Assembly: GCF_036697405.1 (NCBI RefSeq) | Contig: NZ_JBAHWA010000009.1 | Location: forward strand, 82,887 to 146,886 | Direction of reading: 5' to 3' | From: Lysobacter sp036697405 | GTDB taxonomy: Bacteria; Pseudomonadota; Gammaproteobacteria; Xanthomonadales; Xanthomonadaceae | Length of the DNA stretch: 64,000 bases | Part shown: one piece after another, positions 11,961 through 22,000 of the stretch | Layout: the number at the start of each line of letters is the position of its first letter | Numbering within the stretch: position 1 is the first letter of the stretch | Made by a program: the position numbers and the translations under genes | Notes under the pieces: model-generated | Told to the model about the DNA's origin: nothing | Databases searched by the model: none | The model's input: the letters and a program-made list of their open reading frames with translations, nothing else

Positions 11961-13184
11961 TTACTTCTTCAAGCCGGCGTCCTTGCGCAGATCGTCGGCC
12001 TTGTCGGTCTTTTCCCACGAGAACGCGGTCGCGGTGTGCTTCTTGCCGGCGGCGTCGACGTAGCTGACTTCCTTGGGCTTGCGGCCGAAGTGGCCGTAGG
12101 CCGCGGTCAGCTGATAGACCGGGTGGATCAGGTCCAGCATCTTGACGATGCCGTACGGGCGCAGGTCGAAGTGCTTGCGGATCAGCTTCTCGATCTTGTC
12201 GTCGCTGATCTTGCCGGTGCCGAAGGTGGTGACCGAGATCGAGGTCGGCTCGGCCACGCCGATCGCGTAGGACACCTGCACTTCGCACTTGTCGGCCAGG
12301 CCGGCGGCGACGATGTTCTTGGCGACGTAGCGCGCGGCGTACGCGGCCGAACGATCGACCTTGGACGGATCCTTGCCCGAGAACGCGCCGCCGCCGTGAC
12401 GGGCCATGCCGCCGTAGCTGTCGACGATGATCTTGCGGCCGGTCAGGCCGCAGTCGCCGACCGGGCCGCCGATCACGAAGATGCCGGTCGGGTTGATGTG
12501 GACCTTGCTCTTGGGCAGCTTTTCCAGCCAGGCCTTGGGCAGCACCGGCTTGAGGATGTGCTCGTACACGCCCTCGACCAGGTCCTTCTGCTTGATGCCC
12601 GGATCGTGCTGGGTCGACAGGACCACGGCGTCGAGGCCGGCGACCTGGTGCTTGTCGTCGTAGCGCAGGGTGACCTGCGACTTGGCGTCCGGACGCAGCC
12701 ACGGCAGCTTGGAGTTCTTCTGCTTGCGGACCTTGGCCTGCTGCTCGACCAGACGGTGCGAGTAGTAGATCGGCGCCGGCATGAATTCCGGGGCTTCGTT
12801 GCAGGCGTAGCCGAACATCAGGCCCTGGTCGCCCGCGCCCTGTTCTTCCGGCTTCTTGCGATCCACGCCGGCGGCGATGTCCGGCGACTGCTTGCCGAGC
12901 ATGTTGATGATCGCGCAGGTGTGGCCGTCGAAGCCGACGTTGGAATTGTTGTAGCCGATGTCGTTGATCACCTTGCGCGCCAGCGACTCGATGTCGACCC
13001 AGGCCGAGGTGGTGACTTCGCCGGCGACGATCGCCGCGCCGGTCTTGACCATGGTCTCGCAGGCCACGCGCGCGCGCTTGTCCTGGGCCAGGATCGCGTC
13101 CAGCACCGCATCGGAAATCTGGTCGGCGATCTTGTCCGGATGGCCTTCGGACACGGACTCGGAAGTGAACAGGTAGCTGGACAT
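11961..13184 (-). CDS. metK: S-adenosylmethionine synthase
   Basis: Makes SAM from methionine and ATP in the cytosol. It is 407 aa, within the family range. All signatures are visible: FTSESVSEGHPDKIADQ (ATP and metal ligands), GAGDQGLMFGYACNE, the P-loop-like GGGAFSGKDPSKVDRSAAYA, and a C-terminal GHFGRK. It is monocistronic, with GAAGGA as ribosome site. With metF and ahcY it completes most of the methyl cycle within 10 kb, although each gene has its own promoter region. I see no SAM riboswitch upstream. Confidence 0.98.
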   Translation of the reverse strand: MSSYLFTSESVSEGHPDKIADQISDAVLDAILAQDKRARVACETMVKTGAAIVAGEVTTSAWVDIESLARKVINDIGYNNSNVGFDGHTCAIINMLGKQSPDIAAGVDRKKPEEQGAGDQGLMFGYACNEAPEFMPAPIYYSHRLVEQQAKVRKQKNSKLPWLRPDAKSQVTLRYDDKHQVAGLDAVVLSTQHDPGIKQKDLVEGVYEHILKPVLPKAWLEKLPKSKVHINPTGIFVIGGPVGDCGLTGRKIIVDSYGGMARHGGGAFSGKDPSKVDRSAAYAARYVAKNIVAAGLADKCEVQVSYAIGVAEPTSISVTTFGTGKISDDKIEKLIRKHFDLRPYGIVKMLDLIHPVYQLTAAYGHFGRKPKEVSYVDAAGKKHTATAFSWEKTDKADDLRKDAGLKK

Positions 13185-13380
13185 CGGGCGAATATCCTTC
13201 GATTCGGATAAAAAGATGGCCGCCTATGATACAGGCTCGGCCGGTTCGGCGCATTGTGCCCATTTCCGGCGTTGCCGGGTCGTTAAGCGGCTGTCACACG
13301 GCTGAAGCGCCAGCGCCATCGGACTGTCTCCGGGCCGGCTCAGGCTGCGCGGCATACCGCCGCCACCGCGACGCCAGCAC

Positions 13381-15141
13381 ATGCTGCAACTCGAACGCCG
13401 CCTGCAAGAACGCTTCCCGCAGTGGTTCCGGGGCCGCCGCGAGCGGCTGGCCCGGCCGCTGCTGCGCACCATCGGCCGCTGGTCGAAATTCGACGCGGTC
13501 GACGGTTTCCTGGCCGAGAACGGCCACCTGCGCGGCTTCGCCTTCGTCAGCGCCGGCCTGGAGTTCCTGCAGGCCCGCTACACCGCCGACCCCGCCGAGA
13601 AGCAGCGCATCCCGGCCAGCGGACGCTTGCTGGTGGTCGCCAACCATCCCTCCGGTGCGATCGACGCCCTGGCCCTGCTGGACCTGGTCGGCAGCGTGCG
13701 CCGCGACGTGCGCATCGTCGCCAACGACCTGCTGCAGGCCCTGGACGGACTGGACGGGCTGATCCTGCCGGTCAAGATCCTCGGCGGCCGGCCCAGCGCC
13801 GAGAGCCTGCAGGCGATCGAGGCGGCGCTGGAGGCCGAGCAGTGCGTGATCGTGTTCCCGGCCGGCGAAGTCGCGCGGCTGGGCCTGCGCGGCGTCACCG
13901 ACGGGCGCTGGCGCCGCGGCTTCCTGCGTTTCGCGCGCAGGACCGGCGCGCCGGTGCTGCCGGTGCGGATCGAGGCGCGCAATTCGGCGCTGTTCTACGG
14001 GGCCTCGGCCCTGTTCAAGCCGGCCGGCACCGCCCTGCTGGCGCGCGAGATGTTCGCGCGCGGCTCGCGCCGGATCGCCCTGCGCATCGGCCGCCCGCTG
14101 ACCCTGCCGGCCGACGCCGACCCCAACCGCCTGCTGCGCGAAGTGCGGCGTGAGCTGCACGCGATCGGCACCGCGCGCGAACGCCCGGCGCCCGAGGGCC
14201 CCGAGCCGCTGATCGACGCGGTCGATCCGCTGGCCCTGCAGATCGAGGTCGCGGCCCTGACTTCGCTGGGCCAGACCTTCGACGGCAAGCAGATCCGGGT
14301 CGGCCGACTGCAGGCCGGCTCCAGGCTGCTGCGCGAGATCGGGCGCCTGCGCGAACTGACCTTCCGCGCGGTCGGCGAGGGCACCGGGCGGCGTCTGGAC
14401 GTGGACCTGTACGACAGCTGGTACGAACACATCGTGCTGTGGGACGCGGCGGCGATGAAGATCGCCGGCGCCTACCGCATCGCGCGCGGCGCCCAGGTGC
14501 TGGCCGAGCGCGGCCTGGCCGGGCTCTACACCGCCTCGCTGTTCCGCTACGCCGACGACACCGTGCCGCGCCTGGCCCAGGGCATGGAACTGGGGCGCAG
14601 CTTCGTCGCGCCCGATTACTGGGGCAGCCGCAGCATCGATTATCTGTGGCAGGGCATCGGCGCCTATCTCGCCCGCCATCGCAAGGTGCGCTATCTGTAC
14701 GGCCCGGTCTCGATCAGCGCCGCGCTGCCGCCGGCGGCGCGCGAGCAGATCGTCGCCTACTACGCGCGCTACTACGGCGCCGACGAGGGCGAGGCGGTGT
14801 CCCGGCAGCCCTTCGCGTATCGCGCGGCGCCGCCGCAGTTCGACGAACTCGACGCCGGCACCGCGTTCCGGGTGCTGCGCGGCAATCTGGACGCGCTGGG
14901 CGCGACCCTGCCCATGCTCTACAAGCAGTACACCGAATTGTGCGAGCCGGGCGGGGCGCGGTTCCTCGCCTTCGGCGTGGACCCGGCCTTCAGCGACGCG
15001 GTCGACGGCTTGATCGAAGTCGACCTGGAGCGCGTGCGGCCGAAGAAGCGCGAGCGCTATCTGAGCGTGGTCGATCCGGCGGCCGAAGCGGCCGCGACGC
15101 GCCACGACGATGCTTCCGTCGCCAGCGAGAGCCGCGTATGA
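13381..15141 (+). CDS. Fused lysophospholipid acyltransferase / OlsB-like N-acyltransferase (OlsF-like)
   Basis: A 586-aa two-domain enzyme. Residues about 60-270 are a PlsC-type glycerolipid O-acyltransferase with the HX4D catalytic box at N88-HPSGAID-94 and a downstream FPAGEVAR motif. Residues about 300-560 are a GNAT-type acyl-ACP N-acyltransferase of the OlsB/haemolysin-like family (RLRELTFRAVGEG, ELGRSFVAPDYWGS, YGPVSIS). The order matches OlsF, which makes ornithine lipid in one polypeptide. The amino-acid acceptor cannot be read from the sequence. The stop overlaps the next start by ATGA, indicating translational coupling to a phosphoesterase. No strong ribosome site precedes the ATG at 13381. 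Confidence 0.85.
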   Translation: MLQLERRLQERFPQWFRGRRERLARPLLRTIGRWSKFDAVDGFLAENGHLRGFAFVSAGLEFLQARYTADPAEKQRIPASGRLLVVANHPSGAIDALALLDLVGSVRRDVRIVANDLLQALDGLDGLILPVKILGGRPSAESLQAIEAALEAEQCVIVFPAGEVARLGLRGVTDGRWRRGFLRFARRTGAPVLPVRIEARNSALFYGASALFKPAGTALLAREMFARGSRRIALRIGRPLTLPADADPNRLLREVRRELHAIGTARERPAPEGPEPLIDAVDPLALQIEVAALTSLGQTFDGKQIRVGRLQAGSRLLREIGRLRELTFRAVGEGTGRRLDVDLYDSWYEHIVLWDAAAMKIAGAYRIARGAQVLAERGLAGLYTASLFRYADDTVPRLAQGMELGRSFVAPDYWGSRSIDYLWQGIGAYLARHRKVRYLYGPVSISAALPPAAREQIVAYYARYYGADEGEAVSRQPFAYRAAPPQFDELDAGTAFRVLRGNLDALGATLPMLYKQYTELCEPGGARFLAFGVDPAFSDAVDGLIEVDLERVRPKKRERYLSVVDPAAEAAATRHDDASVASESRV

Positions 15142-15962
15142 GCCCGTCGATCACGCAACTGCCGCCACGCCGCCGCGCCGTGTTCCTGTCGGATGTGCAC
15201 CTGGGGGCCAAGCATTGCCATGCCGCCGAACTGGCGGAGTTCCTGGGCAACCTGCGTTGCGACCGCCTGTACCTGGTCGGCGACATCGTCGATCTGTGGT
15301 GGATGGCGCAGCGGCGCATGAGTTGGGGCGCGGCCCAATACCGGGTGATCGAGGCCCTGCACGCGCTGCGCCGCGCCGGTACCGAGCTGATCTACGTGCC
15401 CGGCAATCACGACCGCCCGATCCGGCGCTTCTGCGGCCTGGCCCTGCCGCGCATGTCGGTCCGCCGCCGCAGCATCCATGTCACCGCCGACGGCCGTCGC
15501 CTGCTGGTCACCCATGGCGACGACTACGACGGCGTCACCCACTTCGGCGGCCTGCAGGAGCAGTTCGGCGACTGGCTGTACTACCGCATCCTCACCGGCA
15601 ACCAGATGCTCAACCGGGTGCGGCGCCGCTTCGGCCTGCGCTACTGGTCGCTGTCGGAATTCCTCAAGCGCCAGAGCGGCGCCGCCGAACGCTACATCGC
15701 GCGCTTCGTCCAGGCCGGCATGGACGACGCGCGCCGGCGTGGGCTGGACGGGGTGATCTGCGGGCATATCCATCGCCCGGGGCTGTTCGAACGCGACGGC
15801 TGCGTCTACGCCAACGACGGCGACTGGGTCGAAAGCCTGACCGCGCTGGCCGAGGATCCGGATGGCACCCTGCGGCTGCTGTCGCACCACGGCGATACCC
15901 TGGCGATGCTGCCGGCGCGAGCGCCGCGGATGCCGGACGCGCAGTTGCCGCACGCGGCCTGA
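15138..15962 (+). CDS. Calcineurin-like phosphoesterase (LpxH-like)
   Basis: A 274-aa metallophosphoesterase. All metal-binding blocks are present: SDVHLG, GDIVDLWW, GNHDR, THGDDYD and GHIHRP. The family includes UDP-2,3-diacylglucosamine hydrolase of lipid A synthesis. This protein belongs to a longer branch often found beside acyltransferases, so it may not be the housekeeping LpxH. It starts inside the stop of the OlsF-like gene (ATGA), which suggests a joint role in membrane-lipid synthesis or remodelling. Likely peripheral to the inner membrane. Confidence 0.88.
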   Translation: MSPSITQLPPRRRAVFLSDVHLGAKHCHAAELAEFLGNLRCDRLYLVGDIVDLWWMAQRRMSWGAAQYRVIEALHALRRAGTELIYVPGNHDRPIRRFCGLALPRMSVRRRSIHVTADGRRLLVTHGDDYDGVTHFGGLQEQFGDWLYYRILTGNQMLNRVRRRFGLRYWSLSEFLKRQSGAAERYIARFVQAGMDDARRRGLDGVICGHIHRPGLFERDGCVYANDGDWVESLTALAEDPDGTLRLLSHHGDTLAMLPARAPRMPDAQLPHAA

Positions 15963-16100
15963 AGGGCGCTGTTTCGCCTCCCCCTTCGAAGAAATGGGGG
16001 CGGGGGCGGATTTGCTCCGCGCGTGGATTCCGCACCCGCATCCACACTCGAACATGTTGCGCGCAGTCGCGACGAACCGATCGGTGTGAACCCGGCCTCG

Positions 16101-16158
16101 CGCATCCGCCAACCGCCCGCCTGCAATCAGGGGAGGGCGGCAAGCGGTGGCGGATGCG
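16101..16158 (-). terminator. Long hairpin at the 3' end of the small secreted gene
   Basis: CGCATCCGCCA pairs perfectly with TGGCGGATGCG 36 bp away, and inner CCGC / GCGG blocks extend the stem. It begins 6 bases after the stop of the minus-strand gene. There is no U-tract, so it may stabilise the mRNA end rather than terminate by itself. The phosphoesterase gene converges on the same site. Confidence 0.5.
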
Positions 16159-16164
16159 TCGCGG

Positions 16165-16467
16165 CTACTTGGCGGCGACGTCGCGGTCCTGAAGGCCGCT
16201 GAGCGCGACCTGGCGCCCGCCGACCTGGATGGTCTGACCGGCCATCAAGCGCTGGTAGCGCTCGCTGCCGAGCGCACGCTTGAACTGAGCGAGCGAACGG
16301 TCGTAGCTGCGGGTGTATTCGGCGAACGCGGTGCGGTTGCCGAGAATCATCTGGACCCTGCGTTCGCTCAGGCCGGTTTCCTGGGACAGCGTGCCTACCA
16401 CTTCATTGGCGTAGACCGGTGCGGCGGCGGCCATCGCGACGACGAACAGTGCGGTTCTTGCGTTCAT
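16165..16467 (-). CDS. Small secreted hypothetical protein
   Basis: A 100-aa protein with a clear signal peptide (MNARTALFVVAMAAAAPVYA, cleavage after VYA). The mature 80 residues are helical-looking with no cysteines (ETGLSERRVQMILGNRTAFA). The start at 16467 is supported by GGAG and by the signal peptide. It is a single gene and the function is unknown. The 327-bp gap upstream to dusB (16468-16794) carries no gene. It contains one 10-bp inverted repeat, CGCGCACATG / CATGTGCGCG at 16559 and 16600, which may be part of its promoter region. Confidence 0.8.
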   Translation of the reverse strand: MNARTALFVVAMAAAAPVYANEVVGTLSQETGLSERRVQMILGNRTAFAEYTRSYDRSLAQFKRALGSERYQRLMAGQTIQVGGRQVALSGLQDRDVAAK

Positions 16468-16794
16468 GACGTTCTCCGGTCGGGCCTCCTGGCCCTGTGG
16501 CTGCGACGTCGCCGCAGGCCGGTGTGGGGGACTCCGGCACTGACATGATTGGCCTGCGCGCGCACATGCACGAGTGCCGGAACACCCCGTGACTGATGTC
16601 ATGTGCGCGACGAAACCGACGAACGGCAGCAACGCTCCGGTGCGTCGCGGCATCGGAATACGGATACGCAGAACCTGCATGCCGCGGAGCGTGCGCGCAT
16701 CGTTGCGAACATGTGCCGTCGTTGCGGTTTGCGTCGGCGACGGGTGTGCGCTATCCGCGTCGCGGCCGGCGGAGCCTCTACGATGCCCGCGGTT

Positions 16795-17793
16795 TCAGGC
16801 CGCGGCCGACAATTCCGGCGTCACTCCGGCGATCAACGCATCGAAGTAGTCGCGGGTCAGGCGCAGCTGCGCGTCCGCGCTTTCGGCGCGATTGACCACC
16901 GCGCGGAACGCGGCGTTCTCGGGCCGGTCCTTGGCGTACCAGCCCAGGTGCTTGCGCGCGATGCGCACGCCCGAGAGTTCGCCGTAGAAGGCGTGCAGGT
17001 GTTCGAGATGGCCGAGCAGCCAGTCGCGGATCTCGCGTAGCGAGGGTTCCGGCAACAGTTCGCCATGCGCGAGGTAGTGGGCGATCTCGCGGAAGATCCA
17101 CGGCCGCCCCTGCGCGGCGCGGCCGACCATCACCGCGTCGCAGCCGGTGCGCGCCAGCACCGCCGCGGCCTTCTGCGGCGAATCGATATCGCCGTTGGCC
17201 AGCACCGGAATGCGCAGCGCGGCTTTGACCGCGGCGATGGTGTCGTACTCGGCCGTGCCGGTGTACTGCTGGTCGCGGGTGCGGCCGTGCACCGCCAGGG
17301 CCTGGATGCCGGCCGCCTCGGCGATGCGCGCGATGTTCAGGGCGTTGCGCTGGTCGTGGTCCCAGCCGGTGCGGATCTTGAGCGTGACCGGCACGTCCAC
17401 CGCCCGCACCACCGCGTCCAGGATGCGCGCGACCAGGGCCTCGTCGCGCATCAGCGCCGAGCCGGCCCAGGCGTTGCAGACCTTCTTGGCCGGACAGCCC
17501 ATGTTGATGTCGACGATCTGGGCGCCGTGGTCGACGTTATGGCGCGCGGCCTCGGCCATGACCTCGGGCACCGTGCCGGCGATCTGCACGCTGATCGGCG
17601 CCGGCTCGCCGCTGTGGTCCATGCGGTGGCGCGACTTGGCGGTGCTCCAGAAGCGCGCGTCGCTGGTGGTCATTTCCGACACGCACAGCCCGGCGCCCAG
17701 GCGCTTGCACAGCACCCGGAACGGCTTGTCGGTGACGCCGGCCATCGGCGCCAGCACCACGCGGGGATCGATGTCGTGGGGGCCGATACGCAT
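16795..17793 (-). CDS. dusB: tRNA-dihydrouridine synthase B
   Basis: A 332-aa FMN enzyme that reduces specific uridines in tRNA to dihydrouridine. The TIM barrel starts with VLAPMAGVTDKPFR. The catalytic cysteine is in NMGCPAKKVCNAWAGSA, and FMN-contact motifs VHGRTRDQQYTG, VLANGDI and VMVGRAAQGRPWIF are visible. These patterns match the DusB branch. Here it is a single gene, without the fis partner that follows dusB in many gammaproteobacteria. The start codon is preceded by no strong ribosome site. Confidence 0.95.
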   Translation of the reverse strand: MRIGPHDIDPRVVLAPMAGVTDKPFRVLCKRLGAGLCVSEMTTSDARFWSTAKSRHRMDHSGEPAPISVQIAGTVPEVMAEAARHNVDHGAQIVDINMGCPAKKVCNAWAGSALMRDEALVARILDAVVRAVDVPVTLKIRTGWDHDQRNALNIARIAEAAGIQALAVHGRTRDQQYTGTAEYDTIAAVKAALRIPVLANGDIDSPQKAAAVLARTGCDAVMVGRAAQGRPWIFREIAHYLAHGELLPEPSLREIRDWLLGHLEHLHAFYGELSGVRIARKHLGWYAKDRPENAAFRAVVNRAESADAQLRLTRDYFDALIAGVTPELSAAA

Positions 17794-17858
17794 GCGGCTA
17801 TTGTATCAAGACGGGGATTTCGGACCGTTTTGGCGCCGGCGATCCGCTCAGGATCGGC

Positions 17859-18911
17859 TCAAGGCGCGGAGGCGTAGGCGCTGTCGGTCAGCGAGCTCAA
17901 GAAGGCCAGCAACTGCCTGCGCTCGGCGACGGTGAGGGAGATCGGGCGACCGTGCTTGAGGCTGCGGTAGTAGATCTCCTGATCGACCGCCGCCTCCAGC
18001 GTCGCGACCGAGCCGTCGTGCATGTAGGGAGCGGTGACGGCGACGTTACGCAGCGACGGCGTGCGGAACGCGGCCAGGTCTCTGGGTTTGCGCGTGACTG
18101 CGAAGCGGCCGAGGCCGGCGATGTCGGCGCGGGTCAGCACGGCGTCGCCCAGCGCCTGTCCCGGCGGAGGCAGATCGTCGACGAGCTGAGCCACGCGTCC
18201 GGCGATCGCCGAGTCGCTGACTCCGAGGTGATGGAAGTCGTCGTCAGAGAAGTTCGCCCGCACGCCATCGACGCGGTGACACTGACTGCATTGGGCTTTG
18301 CCGCGGAACAGCGCGAGCCCGGCTTGCTGGTCCGCGCTGAGCGCATCGGCTTCGCCGGCGGCGTGGCGGTCGAAGGCGCTGTCGGCGCCTGGCAGCGAAC
18401 GTAGGTAGGCGGCCAGGGCGATGCCGACCTGATCGATGCCAGCGCGACCGTTGCTGTCGGGAAACGCCGCCTGCAACTGAGCGGGGTAGTCGGCTTGCCA
18501 GATCATGCGTTCGATCACGGTGTCGCCGCGATTCAGGCCCATCTCGACCGGATTGACGAATGGCTGCAGCACCGCGGCTTCGAGCGAACTCTCACGGCCG
18601 TCCCAAAAAAAATGGCGCTTGGTCGCATTTTCGAGCAGGGAAGGCGCGTTGCGCGTACCGGACTTGCCGTGCACGCCGAGCGACACGACGCGTCCGTCTG
18701 CGAATGCCAACCTCGGGTTGTGACAGCTCGCGCAACTCACTTTGCCGTTGTCGCTCAGGCGCGCGTCGAGGAACACACGTTTTCCCAGGGCGACACGCGC
18801 CGCGTTCGTCGCGTCGCGCGCGGCCTGCGAGTCGCCGCGCGGCGCGCAGGCCACCGCCAGCAAAGCCAGGCAGGCGGCAACCACGAGTTGCGATGCGCCG
18901 AATCGGTTCAT
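17859..18911 (-). CDS. Di-haem cytochrome c peroxidase / MauG family lipoprotein
   Basis: A 350-aa periplasmic protein. The N-terminus is a lipoprotein signal ending in LLAVAC (Cys about 22). Two CxxCH haem sites are seen: CASCH near residue 61 and CSQCH near 212. The FRTPSLRNVAVTAPYMHDGS block is typical of the CcpA/MauG family. It could reduce peroxide or oxidise a protein or small substrate; the sequence does not decide. It is divergent from the giant repeat gene, and the 132-bp region between the two starts must hold both promoters. Confidence 0.92.
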   Translation of the reverse strand: MNRFGASQLVVAACLALLAVACAPRGDSQAARDATNAARVALGKRVFLDARLSDNGKVSCASCHNPRLAFADGRVVSLGVHGKSGTRNAPSLLENATKRHFFWDGRESSLEAAVLQPFVNPVEMGLNRGDTVIERMIWQADYPAQLQAAFPDSNGRAGIDQVGIALAAYLRSLPGADSAFDRHAAGEADALSADQQAGLALFRGKAQCSQCHRVDGVRANFSDDDFHHLGVSDSAIAGRVAQLVDDLPPPGQALGDAVLTRADIAGLGRFAVTRKPRDLAAFRTPSLRNVAVTAPYMHDGSVATLEAAVDQEIYYRSLKHGRPISLTVAERRQLLAFLSSLTDSAYASAP

Positions 18912-19043
18912 GGAATCAGTCTGGCACGCTTGACGTTGTCATGGATCATCGATCTAAATGATGCGGTAGGACGTGCCGCGGTCGACGCGGCGAGTGCGAT
19001 GCACATGGAGCGGCGGGAACGCCGTGCTCTTGGGAGAGAGCGT

Positions 19044-22000
19044 ATGGACAAGCTTGGTCGCGGGATCGAGCCTCGCGTGCTTGGAAGCAGCTTCGCGAAT
19101 CGCATCTCCCGATGCCGCGATAATTTGCGCCTGCGCTCACGCTACCTCATGGCGGCCATCGCACTGTGCGCGGCGTTCACCGGCTCCTGGGCGTTCGCGG
19201 CCAAGTACGTTTACGACGGCAGCGGCCGCCTGGTGGTGGTCACCAACGATGCCGGCCAGAGCGCGCGCTACGTCTACGACAAGATCGGCAATCTGCTGCG
19301 CATCGAGCGCCTGACCGCCGATCAAGTGGCGGTGTTCGCGTTCGCGCCGGCGCGCGGCGGCGTCGGCTTGCCGATCACGATCCAGGGCCAGGGTTTCAGC
19401 GCGACACCGGCGCTGAACACGGTCAGTTTCAACGGCGCCGCGGCGACGGTGACCTCGGCCAGCGCGACCGAGCTGGTGGCGCTGGTGCCGATCGGCGCGA
19501 CCACGGGTCCGCTGACGGTGACCGTGGGCGCGCAGACCGCGACCGGCCCGGCGGATTTCGTGGTCGACGAGAACGCGTTGCCGCCGAGCATCAACAGCGT
19601 CAGCCCGCTGGTTGCGAGCGTGGGCACCGCGATCACGGTCAACGGCGAGCGCCTGCACCCGATGCCGGACCGGACCCGGGTACTGCTCAACGGCCGGCTC
19701 GCGATGCCTGGCGCGATCGCCAACCAGCAGCTCAGCTTCCCGGTGCCGGTCGGTACCGGCAGCGGCCGCGTGACCGTGCTAACGCCTTACGGCCGGGCGC
19801 TCAGCGACGACATCGTGCTGGTCTCGCCCAACGGCATCAATCCCGCCGACATCGTCGCCTCCGGTCGCTTGCTGGTCGACGGCCCCGCGCAGGCCTTGTC
19901 GGCGTCGGCGGCCAACCAGCAGGTCGGCTTGCTGATCGACGGCGAGACCGGGCTGATGAGCAGCCTGCAGTTCGCTGGTCTGAGTGGCACGGTCGCCTAC
20001 ACGCTTTACGGCCCGAACAATGCGGTCGTGCTCAGCGGCAGCGTCGGCGCCACCACGCCCAGCGTGCACCTGCCGCGCCTGAACGCCGCGACCTATCTGC
20101 TGCTGATGAAGCCCAGCGCCGTGCCAGCGAGCTGGAACGTCGCGCTGGAGAAGAACAAATTGCTGCGGACAGTGGACGGGCCGCTGAGCGTGCCGACGAC
20201 GACGGCCTACCAGAGCAAGCGCCTGATCTTCACCGCCGCCGCCGGTCAGAACCTCGGCCTGGGCATCAGCGACTATGTGGTGGGCGGCACCGCCAGCGCC
20301 TACAGCACCGCGTACGTGTACCGCCCCGACGGCAGCCAGCTCGCCTACGAAACCTGCTACCAGAGCAACAATGGCTGCGAGATCGATCTGGCCAACCTCG
20401 CCGGCGGCACCTACAGCATCACCCTGACCGCGCCCGCCAGCGGCAACGCGACCATGGGCTTCAAGGCGACCTTGTCGCCGGAAATCACCACGACCCTGCA
20501 GCCGGACACCAGCTACGCGCTGGACCTGGCGCGCCGCGGTCAGGATGGCCGCCTGACGTTCGCCGGCAGCATCGGGCAGACCCTCGCGCTGCGCATCGCC
20601 GGTCAAACCACGTTGCCGGCCAACCAGCCGGTCTACTACACCGTGCGCAAGCCCGACGGCAGCGTGCTGCAAGGTGCGGCGATCACCGGCAACGGCACCT
20701 TCAATCTTGCCAACCTGCCGGTCGCCGGCAACTACACGGTCTTCGTCGATCCCTACTACGGCGCCACCGCGACAGCGCAGCTGAGCCTGCTGAGCGGCGT
20801 GACCGGCGCGCCGCCGCTGGGCGGCGAACCCAGCGCGCACGCGACCGCGGCGGCCGGGCAGAACGCCTACCTCAGCTTCAGCGCCAGCGCCGGCCAGAAC
20901 CTCGGCCTGGGCATCAGCGATCTCGTGGTCAACGGCACCACCAGCGGCTACAGCTCGATCTACGTGTACCGCCAGGACGGCAGCCAGCTCACCTCCGAGA
21001 CCTGCTACCAGAGCAATGGCGGCTGCGAACTCGATCTGCTCAATCTGGCCGCCGGCAACTACAGCGTGACGCTGACCGCGCCTGCCAGCGGCAACGGCAC
21101 CATGAGCTTCAAGGCCACGCTGTCGGCCGAGGCGACCGCGACGCTGCCCCTGGACGGCGCCTACGCGCTGGAGCTGCCACGCCGCGGTCAGAACGGCCGT
21201 TACAGCTTCGCCGGCAACGCCGGTCAGACCCTGGCGCTGCGTATCGCCGGCCAGGTGACGGTGCCGGCGACGCGCGATGTCTACTACACCATCAGCAAGC
21301 CCGATGGCACGCTGCTGCAAGGTGCGGCGATCAACGCCAACGGCACCTTCAATCTCGCTAGGCTTCCGGTCAGCGGCACCTACAGCGTCTTCGTCGACCC
21401 GTACTACGGCGCCACCGCGACCGCGCAGCTGAACCTGCTGACCGGCGTGACCAGTGCCGCGACCACAGGCGGCGACGCGGTGTCCCTGGCGACCGTGGCG
21501 GCCGGTCAGAACGCTTATCTGAGCTTCACCGCCAGCGCCGGCCAGAACCTCGGCATGGGCATCAGCGACCTCGTGGTCAACGGCACCACCAGCGGCTACA
21601 GCTCGATCTACGTGTACCGCCCCGACGGCAGCCAGCTGCTCAGCGAAACCTGCTACCAGAGCAACGGCGGCTGCGAACTCGATCTGAACAACCTCGGCGC
21701 CGGCACCTACAGCGTCACCCTGACTGCGCCCACCAGCGGCAACGGCAGCATGAGCTTCAAGGCGACGCTGTCGCCGGAAGCCACCGCGCTGCTGCAGCCG
21801 GATGCGGCCTACGAAATGAGCCTGGCGCGGCGCGGCCAGAACGGCCGCTACAGCTTCGCCGCCAACGCCGGCCAGACCCTGGCGCTGCGCATCGCCAGCC
21901 AGGTCACGGTGCCGGCGGCGCGCGACGTCTACTACACCATCAATAAGCCGGACGGCAGCTTGCTGCAGGGCGCGGCGGTCAACGCCGCGGGTACCTTCAA

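Noticed and set aside
13185..13380. SAM riboswitch upstream of metK
   Set aside because: No SAM-I/II/III/IV core motif could be recognised; only a short imperfect TATCC...GGATA repeat over the ribosome site.
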